Positions 15,852 through 25,200 of a stretch of 30,486 nt of DNA are shown one piece after another. A model generated the notes under the pieces. The model did not search any database. It saw only the letters and a list, made by a program, of their open reading frames with translations, and had not been told where the DNA came from. Origin of the DNA: Onstottus_B arcticum (GTDB lineage Bacteria; Acidobacteriota; Blastocatellia; UBA7656); NCBI GenBank assembly GCA_038040485.1, contig JBBPIE010000053.1:1-30486 (forward strand), in the 5' to 3' direction. Positions within the stretch are counted from its first letter, which is position 1. Every line of letters starts with the position of its first letter. The translations under genes and the position numbers were made by a program.

Positions 15852-18800
15852 GTGACCCAAACACTGGCGCAGTTCGATTACCAGACAGTTTCGCCAAGCT
15901 ACAGCTTTACGGGTTTGACGGTCGAGCGGACGGCTGGGAACCTGCGGCTGAAGCACGTTTATTTTCCGGCGACCGGCACCGGCTACAAACCAACCTATTC
16001 GCAGTACGGGATGATACAGAGTGTCTCGGTACGGAGGCAGATGACCGCGAGCACGGCGAACCCGCCGGTCATCAACGATGGAGTCGAGAGCGCGGCCGTC
16101 TCGTTCAACTACCCGATCTCCGGTTCGTTGACCGACGCGCCGGCGTTTACCCAGCGCACGGAGACGGCGGTCAACAGCCCGACCGGTGCCTTCAGCTATT
16201 CAACAAGCACAAACGGCCTCCTGCAAACCATGACTTTCACGATCACACGGCCCGACTCGACAACCGTGGAGCTGACGCGCTCGACCAACGTTTCGTCGCC
16301 CGCCAACGGGAGGGTGATTCAATCCGAACTCAAGATAGGCTCAACTTCGCTTGGTAAGAGCGTCTCGGCTTATGTTAACGATGCGAGCGGTTCGCCGCAG
16401 GTGCAGTCAGTGACTAGCTACGACGATGCGGGAACCCCGGTGAAGATCGATATGGACTACGATCAGTACGGGAACGTGACGAACAAGCGGGAGTACGGCA
16501 ATCAAGTGGGTGGGGCGTGGCAAGTGCTGCGAAGAACCCATTTCACTTACAGCACAAACTCGAACTACTTGAACCTTTGGCTGCGAGGGCTGGCGACTCT
16601 GGTTGAGACATTTGACGGGATTCAGAACACTAGCGACGCCGACGATGTGCTGATAGCCAAGAGCAGCTATGCGCTGGACAATTATGTGTCGATGGGAGGG
16701 ATGGAGGACTACGGCGGAACGGCCAATCCGATGGGTCATCTAAGCTGGTACAACACGAGCTTTACGTTGAGGGGCAACATCACTGGAATAACCGAGTGGA
16801 CCGATCTTCAAGCGGGAGCGACAATTCAGCATCTCGCCAAGATCGACGTCTTTGGCAACGTGGTCAAAGCTCAAGTGTCTTGTTGTCAGGAGAAAGATCT
16901 GACCATCACTGACGCGACTTATTGGTCGCAGCCGGATTCAGAGACGAGCGGCGATCCGAATGGCGTCCACACGACGACCTCAACTGACTACGACTTCAAC
17001 ACGAGCCTCCCGACTTCACTCGTGAATGGCGCCGGACTTGAGACGAACATCGGATACAATGCGGCGCTGCAAGCTTCAAGCGTAACGCTTCCGACGGGCG
17101 CGAATGCAAACGCCAACTTCAACTACGCGACCCTCTCTTCAACCTCGCAACAGACATATGACGATCTCGGAACGCAGCGGACTCTCATCTCGACGACGCA
17201 ATACGACGGCTGGGGGCGAGTGATCTATTCAGTGGCGCCTACGGGTGCGCAGGAGAACACAAGCTACGACGCGATGGGAAGAGTCATCAGTTGGACGAAT
17301 CCGTTTCAAACGGGCGGCTCTCCCGGCCCCGCGACTACGATTCAGTACGACATCGCGAATCGGGCGGTTGTAACGACGCTGCCCGACGGCAACACCACGC
17401 GAAGCGACTACAGCGGGAGCACCGTGACGCTGACCGATCAGGTGAATCGCAAGATCAAACGCGAGAGCGATGCACTCGGGCGGTTGATCAGAGTCATCGA
17501 GCAGACTTCGGCGGGTGCCCTTACTCAAGAGACGAGTTACTCGTATTCGCTTCTTGATAAGCTGACGTTGGTCAACCAAGGCAATCAGGCGCGGTCATCC
17601 AAGTATGACGCAATGGGGAGGTTATGTTACGAGAAGATTCCCGAGCAGACGGCAACCATCAACGACGGAAGTGGAACGACGTGGACCTCTGCTTATGCGT
17701 ACACCGAGTTCGGCGCGGTCAAAAAGAAGACGGACGCTCGCGGAGTCGAGAGTCACTACGCTTATGATGCGCTGCACCATCTGACTCAGATTTGGTTCAC
17801 TGGAGTCGGTGGCGACGACTCCGGGTTGGTGCGCCCGGCGCTCCCCTCAGGAATTGCGGCGACCGAAGATCGATTCTTCGGGTACACGAGTTGGGGAGCG
17901 CTTTCGAGTGTCACTATTCCGAACAAGTACAACGAGACTTATGCCTTCGACTCGTACTCTCGAGTCTCGTCGGTGACGCGATGGATACTAGGCCAGACCT
18001 CCGACACGCGTAAGACTTACGCAACGAGCTACGAGTACAACCTCGGAGGCCAGCTTTCGAAGATAATCTATCCATCAGGCCAGCAGGTTTCGGTGAATCA
18101 CGACGACAAAGGGCGGATGTTGTCCCTTACCAATGCACCAGGAGACACGTCGGGCTACTTGACCGGAGTGAGCTACAACATTGCCGACCAATTAACCGGT
18201 CTCACGCTTGGCAACGGAGTGGTCGAGAACAATGGCTTTGACACAAACCGTCTGCAGTTGACGAGTCAGACGGCGACAAAAGGCGCAACCTCGCTGATGA
18301 ACCTAACCTATAATTACCAGGCGGCAGCCGGGCAGATGGGAACAGGCTCAACTGCGGGCAACGCAGGTCAGTTGACGTCAATCAGCGGAACAATCAACGG
18401 CACTACCGAGAGCGCTGCCTACGGCTACGACCTGCTGGGGCGGCTCGCGACTTCTAATCAAACATCGAATGGCTCAAGCGCTCAGAGGCGATTTGCATAT
18501 GAGCGATGGGGCAATCGCACGGGAGTGTGGGATGCAGTGACGGGCGGTACTCAGATTCAAAGCATCACTTATCAAAGCACATTCCAGCAAGGAGGCTCGG
18601 CTCCGACGAATCGAATCGCGACTGTCACCAACAACGGCTCGACGGTGAGTTACACGTACGACGCAGCGGGCAACCTGACCAACAACGGACTTCACACGTA
18701 CAGCTATGATGCTGAGAACCGAGTGGTGAGCGTAGACGGCGGAGCTACTGCGCAGTACCGGTACGATCATCAGAACCGTCGAGTGACGAAGATCGTGGGT

Positions 18801-19937
18801 TCAAGCTGGACGCACTACGTATGGGAAGGCTCGCAGGTAATCGGCGAGCACGACGCGACGACTGCATACTCGACGAATCCGACGTATCAGGTCAAATCGG
18901 CGCGAGTGGATAATATCTACGCGGCTGATGAAAGAGTCTACAGCCGAGTGCGTATGAGCAGCATCGCACCCTGGACCACGTACTACTATGTTAGCGACTC
19001 ACTGAGCGTAAGGATGACCCTTGACTCGAGCGGAAACGTATTAGGTCGCCAGGCCCACTTGCCATTCGGAGAGGACTTCGGAGAAAGCGGCGCGCAGCAA
19101 AAACACCACTTCACCAGCTATGAACGGGATAGCGAGACTGGGATGGATTATGCGATAAATCGGCACTATTCTATTATTCCTGGCCGCTTCCTTTCAGTAG
19201 ACTCCTATCAGTCAACTTCTCTGCTCGAAAACCCACAGAGCCTCAACCGGTATAGCTACAGTCTCAATGACGCAATCAATCTTGTAGATCCCGACGGACT
19301 GAACGCGATTCCCGTACAACACGCGCCTCCTCCAGGTCCTGGGCAGGATGGGGTTGGGATCAATGCAGCCTCGACGTGCTCTATTATTCTTAGATTAGGT
19401 ACCCCGAGTAAATCGTTCGTCGGTAACTATCCCGGATACTCGGCGTTATGGGGTCGTGAGCCTGCCGTAACTGGTGAGCACGAAACCTTTAATGCCAGCG
19501 CGAATGGCGCCTGGTGGTTTTATGCCTTCGAAGTGATCGTTAACTACCCAGGGATAGCGACGATATTCGATCCTTACTTTTATACTCAAGAGGTTTCAGA
19601 GGTGGAATCTTGGTATGGTCTCGATCGGTTTACGGGCAAGACTTACCCGTTTTTCGGTTTCCGTGATTACCACGACGACAATCCCGATAACGGATTCTTT
19701 ATCGCTACGCCGTTCCAGTTTTATTCGCTCGACACGCCTGGGATTGCCAAGACTCAGCGAAAGAAAATAACAAACTCAAAGGGGAAGAAGAAGAAGAAGA
19801 ACCTTGAGGTTGATTCTGGGGAGTTCATATGGCGGTTTACCATTGAGGGATGGGATGCAAATCGCACGTTCAGTTGTAAAAAGTCGTTTACCTTAATACT
19901 AGACGTTCCGAGGCACTGGGAGGTGTCATTTCCATAG
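15852..19937 (+). CDS. RHS/YD-repeat protein, core and variable C-terminal tip
   Basis: The main body of the RHS protein. The first possible start in this frame is GTG 15852, but homologous sequence runs back to about 15768 (L-I-Q-F-Q-Y), so it is not an independent gene. Residues 1-1040 carry many YD repeats (Y-D-A-M-G-R, Y-D-L-L-G-R, Y-D-A-A-G-N) that build a hollow beta-shell. Residues about 1045-1152 are the RHS-associated core: L-P-F-G-E-D-F, D-x-E-T-G-M-D-Y-A-x-N-R-H-Y, P-G-R-F-L-S-V-D and L-N-R-Y-S-Y-x-x-N-x-A-I-N-L-V-D-P-D-G. The shell normally encloses and releases a C-terminal effector. Here a proline-rich linker leads to a tip of roughly 205 residues, aromatic-rich and apparently beta-structured, that I do not recognise. 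It contains a poly-Lys run. The tip is lower in GC (25 of 60 bases at 19381-19440). A HEAT-like gene follows 126 bases later. Confidence 0.85.
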   Translation: MTQTLAQFDYQTVSPSYSFTGLTVERTAGNLRLKHVYFPATGTGYKPTYSQYGMIQSVSVRRQMTASTANPPVINDGVESAAVSFNYPISGSLTDAPAFTQRTETAVNSPTGAFSYSTSTNGLLQTMTFTITRPDSTTVELTRSTNVSSPANGRVIQSELKIGSTSLGKSVSAYVNDASGSPQVQSVTSYDDAGTPVKIDMDYDQYGNVTNKREYGNQVGGAWQVLRRTHFTYSTNSNYLNLWLRGLATLVETFDGIQNTSDADDVLIAKSSYALDNYVSMGGMEDYGGTANPMGHLSWYNTSFTLRGNITGITEWTDLQAGATIQHLAKIDVFGNVVKAQVSCCQEKDLTITDATYWSQPDSETSGDPNGVHTTTSTDYDFNTSLPTSLVNGAGLETNIGYNAALQASSVTLPTGANANANFNYATLSSTSQQTYDDLGTQRTLISTTQYDGWGRVIYSVAPTGAQENTSYDAMGRVISWTNPFQTGGSPGPATTIQYDIANRAVVTTLPDGNTTRSDYSGSTVTLTDQVNRKIKRESDALGRLIRVIEQTSAGALTQETSYSYSLLDKLTLVNQGNQARSSKYDAMGRLCYEKIPEQTATINDGSGTTWTSAYAYTEFGAVKKKTDARGVESHYAYDALHHLTQIWFTGVGGDDSGLVRPALPSGIAATEDRFFGYTSWGALSSVTIPNKYNETYAFDSYSRVSSVTRWILGQTSDTRKTYATSYEYNLGGQLSKIIYPSGQQVSVNHDDKGRMLSLTNAPGDTSGYLTGVSYNIADQLTGLTLGNGVVENNGFDTNRLQLTSQTATKGATSLMNLTYNYQAAAGQMGTGSTAGNAGQLTSISGTINGTTESAAYGYDLLGRLATSNQTSNGSSAQRRFAYERWGNRTGVWDAVTGGTQIQSITYQSTFQQGGSAPTNRIATVTNNGSTVSYTYDAAGNLTNNGLHTYSYDAENRVVSVDGGATAQYRYDHQNRRVTKIVGSSWTHYVWEGSQVIGEHDATTAYSTNPTYQVKSARVDNIYAADERVYSRVRMSSIAPWTTYYYVSDSLSVRMTLDSSGNVLGRQAHLPFGEDFGESGAQQKHHFTSYERDSETGMDYAINRHYSIIPGRFLSVDSYQSTSLLENPQSLNRYSYSLNDAINLVDPDGLNAIPVQHAPPPGPGQDGVGINAASTCSIILRLGTPSKSFVGNYPGYSALWGREPAVTGEHETFNASANGAWWFYAFEVIVNYPGIATIFDPYFYTQEVSEVESWYGLDRFTGKTYPFFGFRDYHDDNPDNGFFIATPFQFYSLDTPGIAKTQRKKITNSKGKKKKKNLEVDSGEFIWRFTIEGWDANRTFSCKKSFTLILDVPRHWEVSFP
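19784..19801 (+). repeat. (GAA)6 trinucleotide repeat in the RHS tip
   Basis: Six GAA units in tandem encode a run of five lysines in the RHS C-terminal tip. Gain or loss of units would change the lysine number without shifting the frame. Confidence 0.8.
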
Positions 19938-20063
19938 CAGGCGCGCCCCACCTCGCGGAATGCGGAATAAAGACCTCCCAAAGAGTGCCAACTCAAGGAA
20001 TAGCTTGACGATGGGAAGAGTGCGGCTCAAAGGAAGGACGGTGGGTTATCCGGAGGCCAGAGA

Positions 20064-20696
20064 ATGAAAAACGCGGAAACCGAAGAAATAGACAGTCTAA
20101 TAGACAGGCTTTTTTCTACTCAGGCTGGGAATACGAGCTATGGGCCCAGTCCCCAGGCTCAGCAACAAGTGCCGACGGCACTGCTTTCGATAGCAAATCG
20201 GTCGGCCGATGCCAAGGAGAAAGTCATCCGTGCTCTCATTAAACTGCTCGAAGACAACGCAGACGGTGGCGAAGACATAGCGTTTTATAATGCATGTGGG
20301 CTGCTGGGAGAGCTCAGAGCAGTAGAGGCTATTGATACTCTCGTCAAATACATTGACTACCAGCCGGGACATATCGGCACATCACTTAATAGCAAACCGG
20401 CGGTAAAGGGTCTGATTCTGATCGGCGAGGCCGCAATCCCTAAGATCGCTGAGGCCTTGATGTCACACACATCCCATCTGCATCCGAACGACCATTTGCT
20501 CCTCTTGAATGCGATCGCCGCGCTCAGAAACATTGGCGGAGCTCAGGCTAAACAGGCGCTGGAAACAGCGTCCTCAGTCGAACAGGACGCGAGGAGCAAG
20601 GAGATGATGGAGCTAGCAATCCAAGACATAATGAGAGCAGGAGGCAGTACAAGTAATGTCGTCGTGATTAAAGCTCGAAAGACTGATTACATGTAG
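20064..20696 (+). CDS. Small HEAT-like repeat protein, candidate RHS immunity partner
   Basis: A 210-residue soluble protein without signal peptide. The ATG has GGAGG 7 bases upstream (20052-20056). After a polar N-terminus (1-45) it consists of paired helices with the HEAT/armadillo feel: A-K-E-K-V-I-R-A-L-I-K-L-L-E, A-C-G-L-L-G-E-L-R-A-V-E-A-I-D-T-L-V, A-V-K-G-L-I-L-I-G-E-A-A-I-P-K-I-A-E-A-L and L-N-A-I-A-A-L-R-N-I-G-G-A-Q-A, which repeat an 'A-hydrophobic-G-x-(I/L)-(G/R)-x-x-(A/E)' pattern every 40-50 residues. HEAT proteins bind other proteins. The position directly after the variable tip of an RHS protein, same strand, 126 bases away, is where cognate immunity genes lie in polymorphic toxin loci. 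The immunity role is an inference from position only. A plain scaffold protein is the alternative. Confidence 0.7.
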   Translation: MKNAETEEIDSLIDRLFSTQAGNTSYGPSPQAQQQVPTALLSIANRSADAKEKVIRALIKLLEDNADGGEDIAFYNACGLLGELRAVEAIDTLVKYIDYQPGHIGTSLNSKPAVKGLILIGEAAIPKIAEALMSHTSHLHPNDHLLLLNAIAALRNIGGAQAKQALETASSVEQDARSKEMMELAIQDIMRAGGSTSNVVVIKARKTDYM

Positions 20697-21101
20697 CTCC
20701 GCCGAACATGACGACACAACTAACTCCTCACCGATCCAGCGTACGAGGTCACATCCGCGCAACCGGACTACGTTTATGCCGGCGCGCGAATGATCCCAGA
20801 ACCGCCAGCACGCGCGCGCTCTCCAAGGTATCAATGACTCGTCTTGTTTGTCGCGTGGCTCGAATGGGTCTTTGACAGCATGGATGGAAGGCTGTTCTCT
20901 CTCGTGCAAAGCCATCGATGACCGAGTTGATGGGGCCGGGCGCGACCGAGGCGGCTATCGGTTTCTAGACCAGCGGTGGTCGTCGTTCTTGATAAGTGGG
21001 ATTACGCCACAGTCCGGGGCGCGTTCGCCCAGAGCCGCGCAAGTCGATCATCACGATCCAAGTTGTGGTACGATTGTTCCTTCGTAGCAAGCGCAGTATC
21101 G
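20697..21101. other. Intergenic region after the HEAT-like gene
   Basis: No clear gene is seen. An open frame at 20848-21087 looks non-coding. The frame of the next gene is open back to a GTG at 20976, giving 42 extra Arg/Ser-rich residues that I do not trust. A GC-rich imperfect hairpin lies at about 20757-20787 (GCGC...CCGG and CCGG...GCGC around a 12-base loop) and may end the HEAT-like transcript. Confidence 0.45.
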
Positions 21102-22007
21102 ATGTTAGACTCTGTACAAATCAAGAACAACCGTGGCGAAGCAGTCGGCTCGGTTAGCTTCAATAAGAGTCCGGGGCGCCTGCAAGCATCTCGCATCGCC
21201 GGAGGCTTCAAACTCACTCTGCCCGCAGTCGTCTCATTGAAGACAGTTGCCAAAGACTATCCTATCCCGCTCGTCAGCGACTTGTGGGCCACCCTCACAA
21301 TGGGTCACAAGTCATCGCCGTTAGAGGTAGGCTGTATTGAAGCTGAAACGGACTACACCAGCTCCGAGAGCAGCGAGCCGAATACACTGGTTCCCCGAGA
21401 AACTCACTTCTGGTGGCGGGGAACGTTTGCCGAACTCGCAACAGTTGAGAAACTGCGGGCGGAGAAACCGCCGGAATTCCAGGTCGATCTCTGGGGCCAG
21501 CTCTCCTATTTGCTACCAAGTAACAACTCATACCAGATTCGCACTGCTCCTCATCAGGTTTACGGTCAAACAGTCATCAGCTACTCGAAGGAGGTCTGGG
21601 TGGATAGGCTGCGCCGCATAGGAGTGATGGAGAATGTTCTGATTGAGATCCCCCTACCGCCCTGTCCCTCGCCAGACTGGGAGGAAATATGGAATGCACT
21701 GGTAGAGGCCAGAAACTTTTTTGAGCAGGGAGGTAGCACCGGCTGGAAAGGATGCGTTGCCGCAGTCCGGCTAGCGCTTGAGAAGTGGCAGAAGATCGAA
21801 CCGGAAAAACACGGAGCGGGTTGGAAGGCTCCAACGATGGCCGAGCGGGAGAGCCGAACGTGGCAAGAGAGGGTGGACAACCTACGATGGGACCTGCTTC
21901 AGTGCGCTCACAAGGCACCCCATAGCAGTGCGGCGGAATGGTCGCGCGACGATGCGCTGCTGATGTTATCAACGCTCTCGGCTCTTCTCGCTGAGAGAAA
22001 ACCCTAG
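21102..22007 (+). CDS. Unrecognised soluble protein, two-domain
   Basis: A 301-residue protein from the ATG at 21102; a GTG at 20976 would add 42 residues. Neither start has a good binding site. The N-terminal half (1-190) looks beta-sandwich-like, with F-K-L-T-L-P, a W-W-R-G-T-F-A-E segment and a long strand pair ending V-L-I-E-I-P-L-P. The C-terminal half (195-301) is helical: W-E-E-I-W-N-A-L-V-E-A-R-N-F-F, then G-W-K-G-C-V-A-A-V-R-L-A-L-E-K-W and finally R-D-D-A-L-L-M-L-S-T-L-S-A-L-L-A. I recall uncharacterised bacterial proteins with this order (beta domain, 'I-E-(I/L)-P-(L/I)-P', helical R-x-x-L-E domain, R-x-D-A-x-x-x-L ending), but know no function. There is no signal peptide or membrane segment. 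It follows the RHS/HEAT pair on the same strand and could belong to the same accessory module. Confidence 0.6.
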   Translation: MLDSVQIKNNRGEAVGSVSFNKSPGRLQASRIAGGFKLTLPAVVSLKTVAKDYPIPLVSDLWATLTMGHKSSPLEVGCIEAETDYTSSESSEPNTLVPRETHFWWRGTFAELATVEKLRAEKPPEFQVDLWGQLSYLLPSNNSYQIRTAPHQVYGQTVISYSKEVWVDRLRRIGVMENVLIEIPLPPCPSPDWEEIWNALVEARNFFEQGGSTGWKGCVAAVRLALEKWQKIEPEKHGAGWKAPTMAERESRTWQERVDNLRWDLLQCAHKAPHSSAAEWSRDDALLMLSTLSALLAERKP

Positions 22008-22285
22008 ATTTCGTAGAACAGGAAGTCTTCTGTTTTTGTCCCACCTCAGGCACCCACAGTGCTGAAGGCAAGCGACCGGCAACGATGTTGGAGCCTTCAA
22101 CCAGTGAAGGGTTCGCTTGCCCTCGGGTTTCGAATCAAGCATCTTTACTTTCCAGCGTCGTGGTAATATGCTTGGCCGGAAACGAGTTAAGGGCTTCGAG
22201 GACGCAATTCGCGGTTTCATCCGTCATAATCAAAGACGCCAAAATGCTGAGCAGATTGGGCTGGGCCGGCCCCATGGGAGATACG

Positions 22286-25200
22286 ATGAAGAGGAGAATC
22301 GTTTTTGCCGCGCTGACATTAACACTGACACTGATCTCAGCCATCGTATTGCTAAGGGTTTCAGCTTCGGGAATCAGGCAGTCGACGGCGGTTTCCGCGC
22401 CGAGCGCCCCGGCGGTGACGTTCACCGTTAACACCACGGCCGACGACGGAGCCGGCTCGCTGAGAGACGCGATAACTCAGGCGAACGCTTCGCCGGGCGC
22501 TGACGTGATCAACTTCGACATCGGGATCAATACGCCAACGATCCTGGTCGGGAGCACTCTATCCCTCCCACTCCCGACTATCACCGAGGCCGTGACTATC
22601 AACGGCGCGACCGGCGGCGCGACTCGAGTGGAGCTTAACGGAACACAGGCCGGCGCCGCGGCAAACGGCCTTACCATAACCGCGAGCAACTGCCAGATAC
22701 TGGCGTTGGTGATCAATAGGTTCAGCGGCAACGGCATCTCGATCACCGGAGGCGGCGGGAATGTGGTACAGGGCAGCTTCATCGGAACGAATGCTGCCGG
22801 CGGCGCGATGCTCAACAATACTCTGTCGGGAGTCCTGATCGATGGTTCATCAAACAACACGATTGGGGGAACCACCTCCGCTGCGCGGAATGTGATTTCA
22901 GGAAACGACGGCAATGGGGTACAGATCCGCAACGCCGGTGCTTCCAACAACACAGTCCAGGGGAACTTCATTGGCACCGATGTAACGGGGGCGGTAGGGT
23001 TGACGAACGCGTCGGGCGGTGTGCTGGTCCTTCCGGGCGCGACCTTTGCTCAGATCGGCGGGGCAGCCGCCACCTCAGGAAATCTAATCTCCGGGAACGG
23101 CGGGTTCGGGGTGCGTTTCGAGACCGCCAACAGCATGATCACGAACAATTTGATAGGGACGACTGCTGACGGCTTGAATCCCCTCCCAAACGGCAACGGC
23201 ATCGAGATGGGAAACCATGCCGTTAACAACCTTGTCGGCGGAACGTCGGGCCGGAATATTATTTCCGGGAATGACTCTATCGGTGTCCTCATCGGCGATA
23301 CGTCAGCGGAGAACACAATTCAGGGGAACTTCATCGGAACAGACATCACCGGGACGGTCGCGCTGGGCAACGCGTCCGCAGGCGTGGTGATCAACTCGGA
23401 TGCGTCCGACAACTTAATCGGAGGGTCGATTGGAAACGGCCCCGGCAACGTAATCTCGGGCAACAGCGGCGGGGGAATAGTGATTAATTCCTCGACCGGA
23501 AACCTGGTACAGGGAAACCTCATCGGTACGGACGTCAATGGGACCGCCGCGCTGGGGAATAATTCAAACGGCGTTAGCGTCGGCAGCACTACTCAAAACA
23601 ATTCAATTGGCGGCATAGATCCCGGCGCAGGCAACACGATAGCGTTCAACAATGGTATCGGCGTAGGCATCGTGGCCGGCTCGCAGAATAGCGTCCTATC
23701 AAACTCGATTTTCTCCAACGCCGGTCTTGGGATCAACCTGAGCGACGACTCAAGCGTACAACCAAATGACGCGTGCGACGACGATACAGGAGCAAACAAT
23801 CTTCAGAATTTCCCGGACCTCACGTCTGCGACTTCGATGGGTGCTAGCACGGCAGTTGTTGGAAGCCTTAATAGCACGGCCAGCACTCAATTCAGGATCG
23901 AGTTCTTCTCCAATGCGGTATGCGATGCATCAGGCAACGGTGAGGGCGCCGTTTTTATTGGCTCGACTGTCGTGACAACGGACCCCACTTGCATCGCGCC
24001 GATTAATGTCAACCTGCCGGTTACGGTTCCTGCTGGCCAGGTCATCACTGCCACCGCGACCGACCTTCAAGGCAACACTTCGGAATTCTCACAGTGCGTG
24101 ACCGTTGCCGCAGTTGACGCGGATCTTTCTATCACCAGCAACCTCGATTCGCCTGACCCAGTAGTCGCCGGAGCTAATATTACCTACACGATCTCATTTG
24201 CGAACAACGGGCCTAACCCTGCTCAAACCGTGACCGTGACCAACGCCGTGCCTGTGAACACCACATTCGTGTCAGCGACGGTTACAACGGGCGCAGGTTG
24301 GAGCAAGGCCGAACCATCAGTGGGCGGGACCGGCAACGTTATCTTCTCGAAGGCCACGGTTGCTTCGGGCGAGACGGCTGTGTTCACAGTCGTGGTCAAT
24401 GTAAATGCCAACACACCTGACGCCACTGTCATCACCGACAATGCCGTCGCCGCGAGCGCGACAAACGATCCTGTTCCAGGCAATAACACGGGAACAGCAA
24501 TGACCGCAGTGCTTGGTATAGCTGATCTCGGGGTGACGAAGACGGACTCTCCCGACCCTGTGGGTGCGGGGAACAACATCACTTACACGATCAACTTTGT
24601 CAACAACGGGCCAGGCGAGGCGCAAACCGTGACAGTGACTGACACCGTGCCGGCCAACACTACATTTGTGTCTGCGGTGGTTTCGACAGGCAGCGGTTGG
24701 GGTGTTGTCGCGCCGGGAGTAGGCTTAGCTGGCAACGTCGTGTTCTCGAAAGGAATCGTTGCTTCTGGAGAATCCGCCGTTTTTACGATCGTGGTTAACG
24801 TAAACCCCGGCACGGCAGCCGGCACCTTGATCACCAACAACGCCGTCGGGGCGAGCACCACCGCCGATCCAACGATGAGCAACAACACTGGGACGGCGAC
24901 GACTACCGTTCAGGCGCAGTCCGATCTCGCAGTGACCAAGACCGACTCGCCCGATCCAGTGATCGCAGGGAACAACATTACGTACACCGTCAACTTCGCC
25001 AATAACGGTCCGAGCATCGCCGCTAACGTGACGGTCACAGACTCGGTTCCAGCTAATGCCACCTTCGTGTCAGCGATGGTGACGATCGGAGCAGGCTGGG
25101 GCGTTACGGCGCCCGCGGTGGGAAGCACCGGAAACATCGTCTTCTCCAAAGCGTCGGTTCCTAACGAGGAGACAGCCGTCTTTACGATCGTCGTGAGGGT

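Noticed and set aside
20848..21087. Open frame of 79 codons before the unknown two-domain protein
   Set aside because: Overlaps the next gene's frame, with no binding site and a non-coding look.
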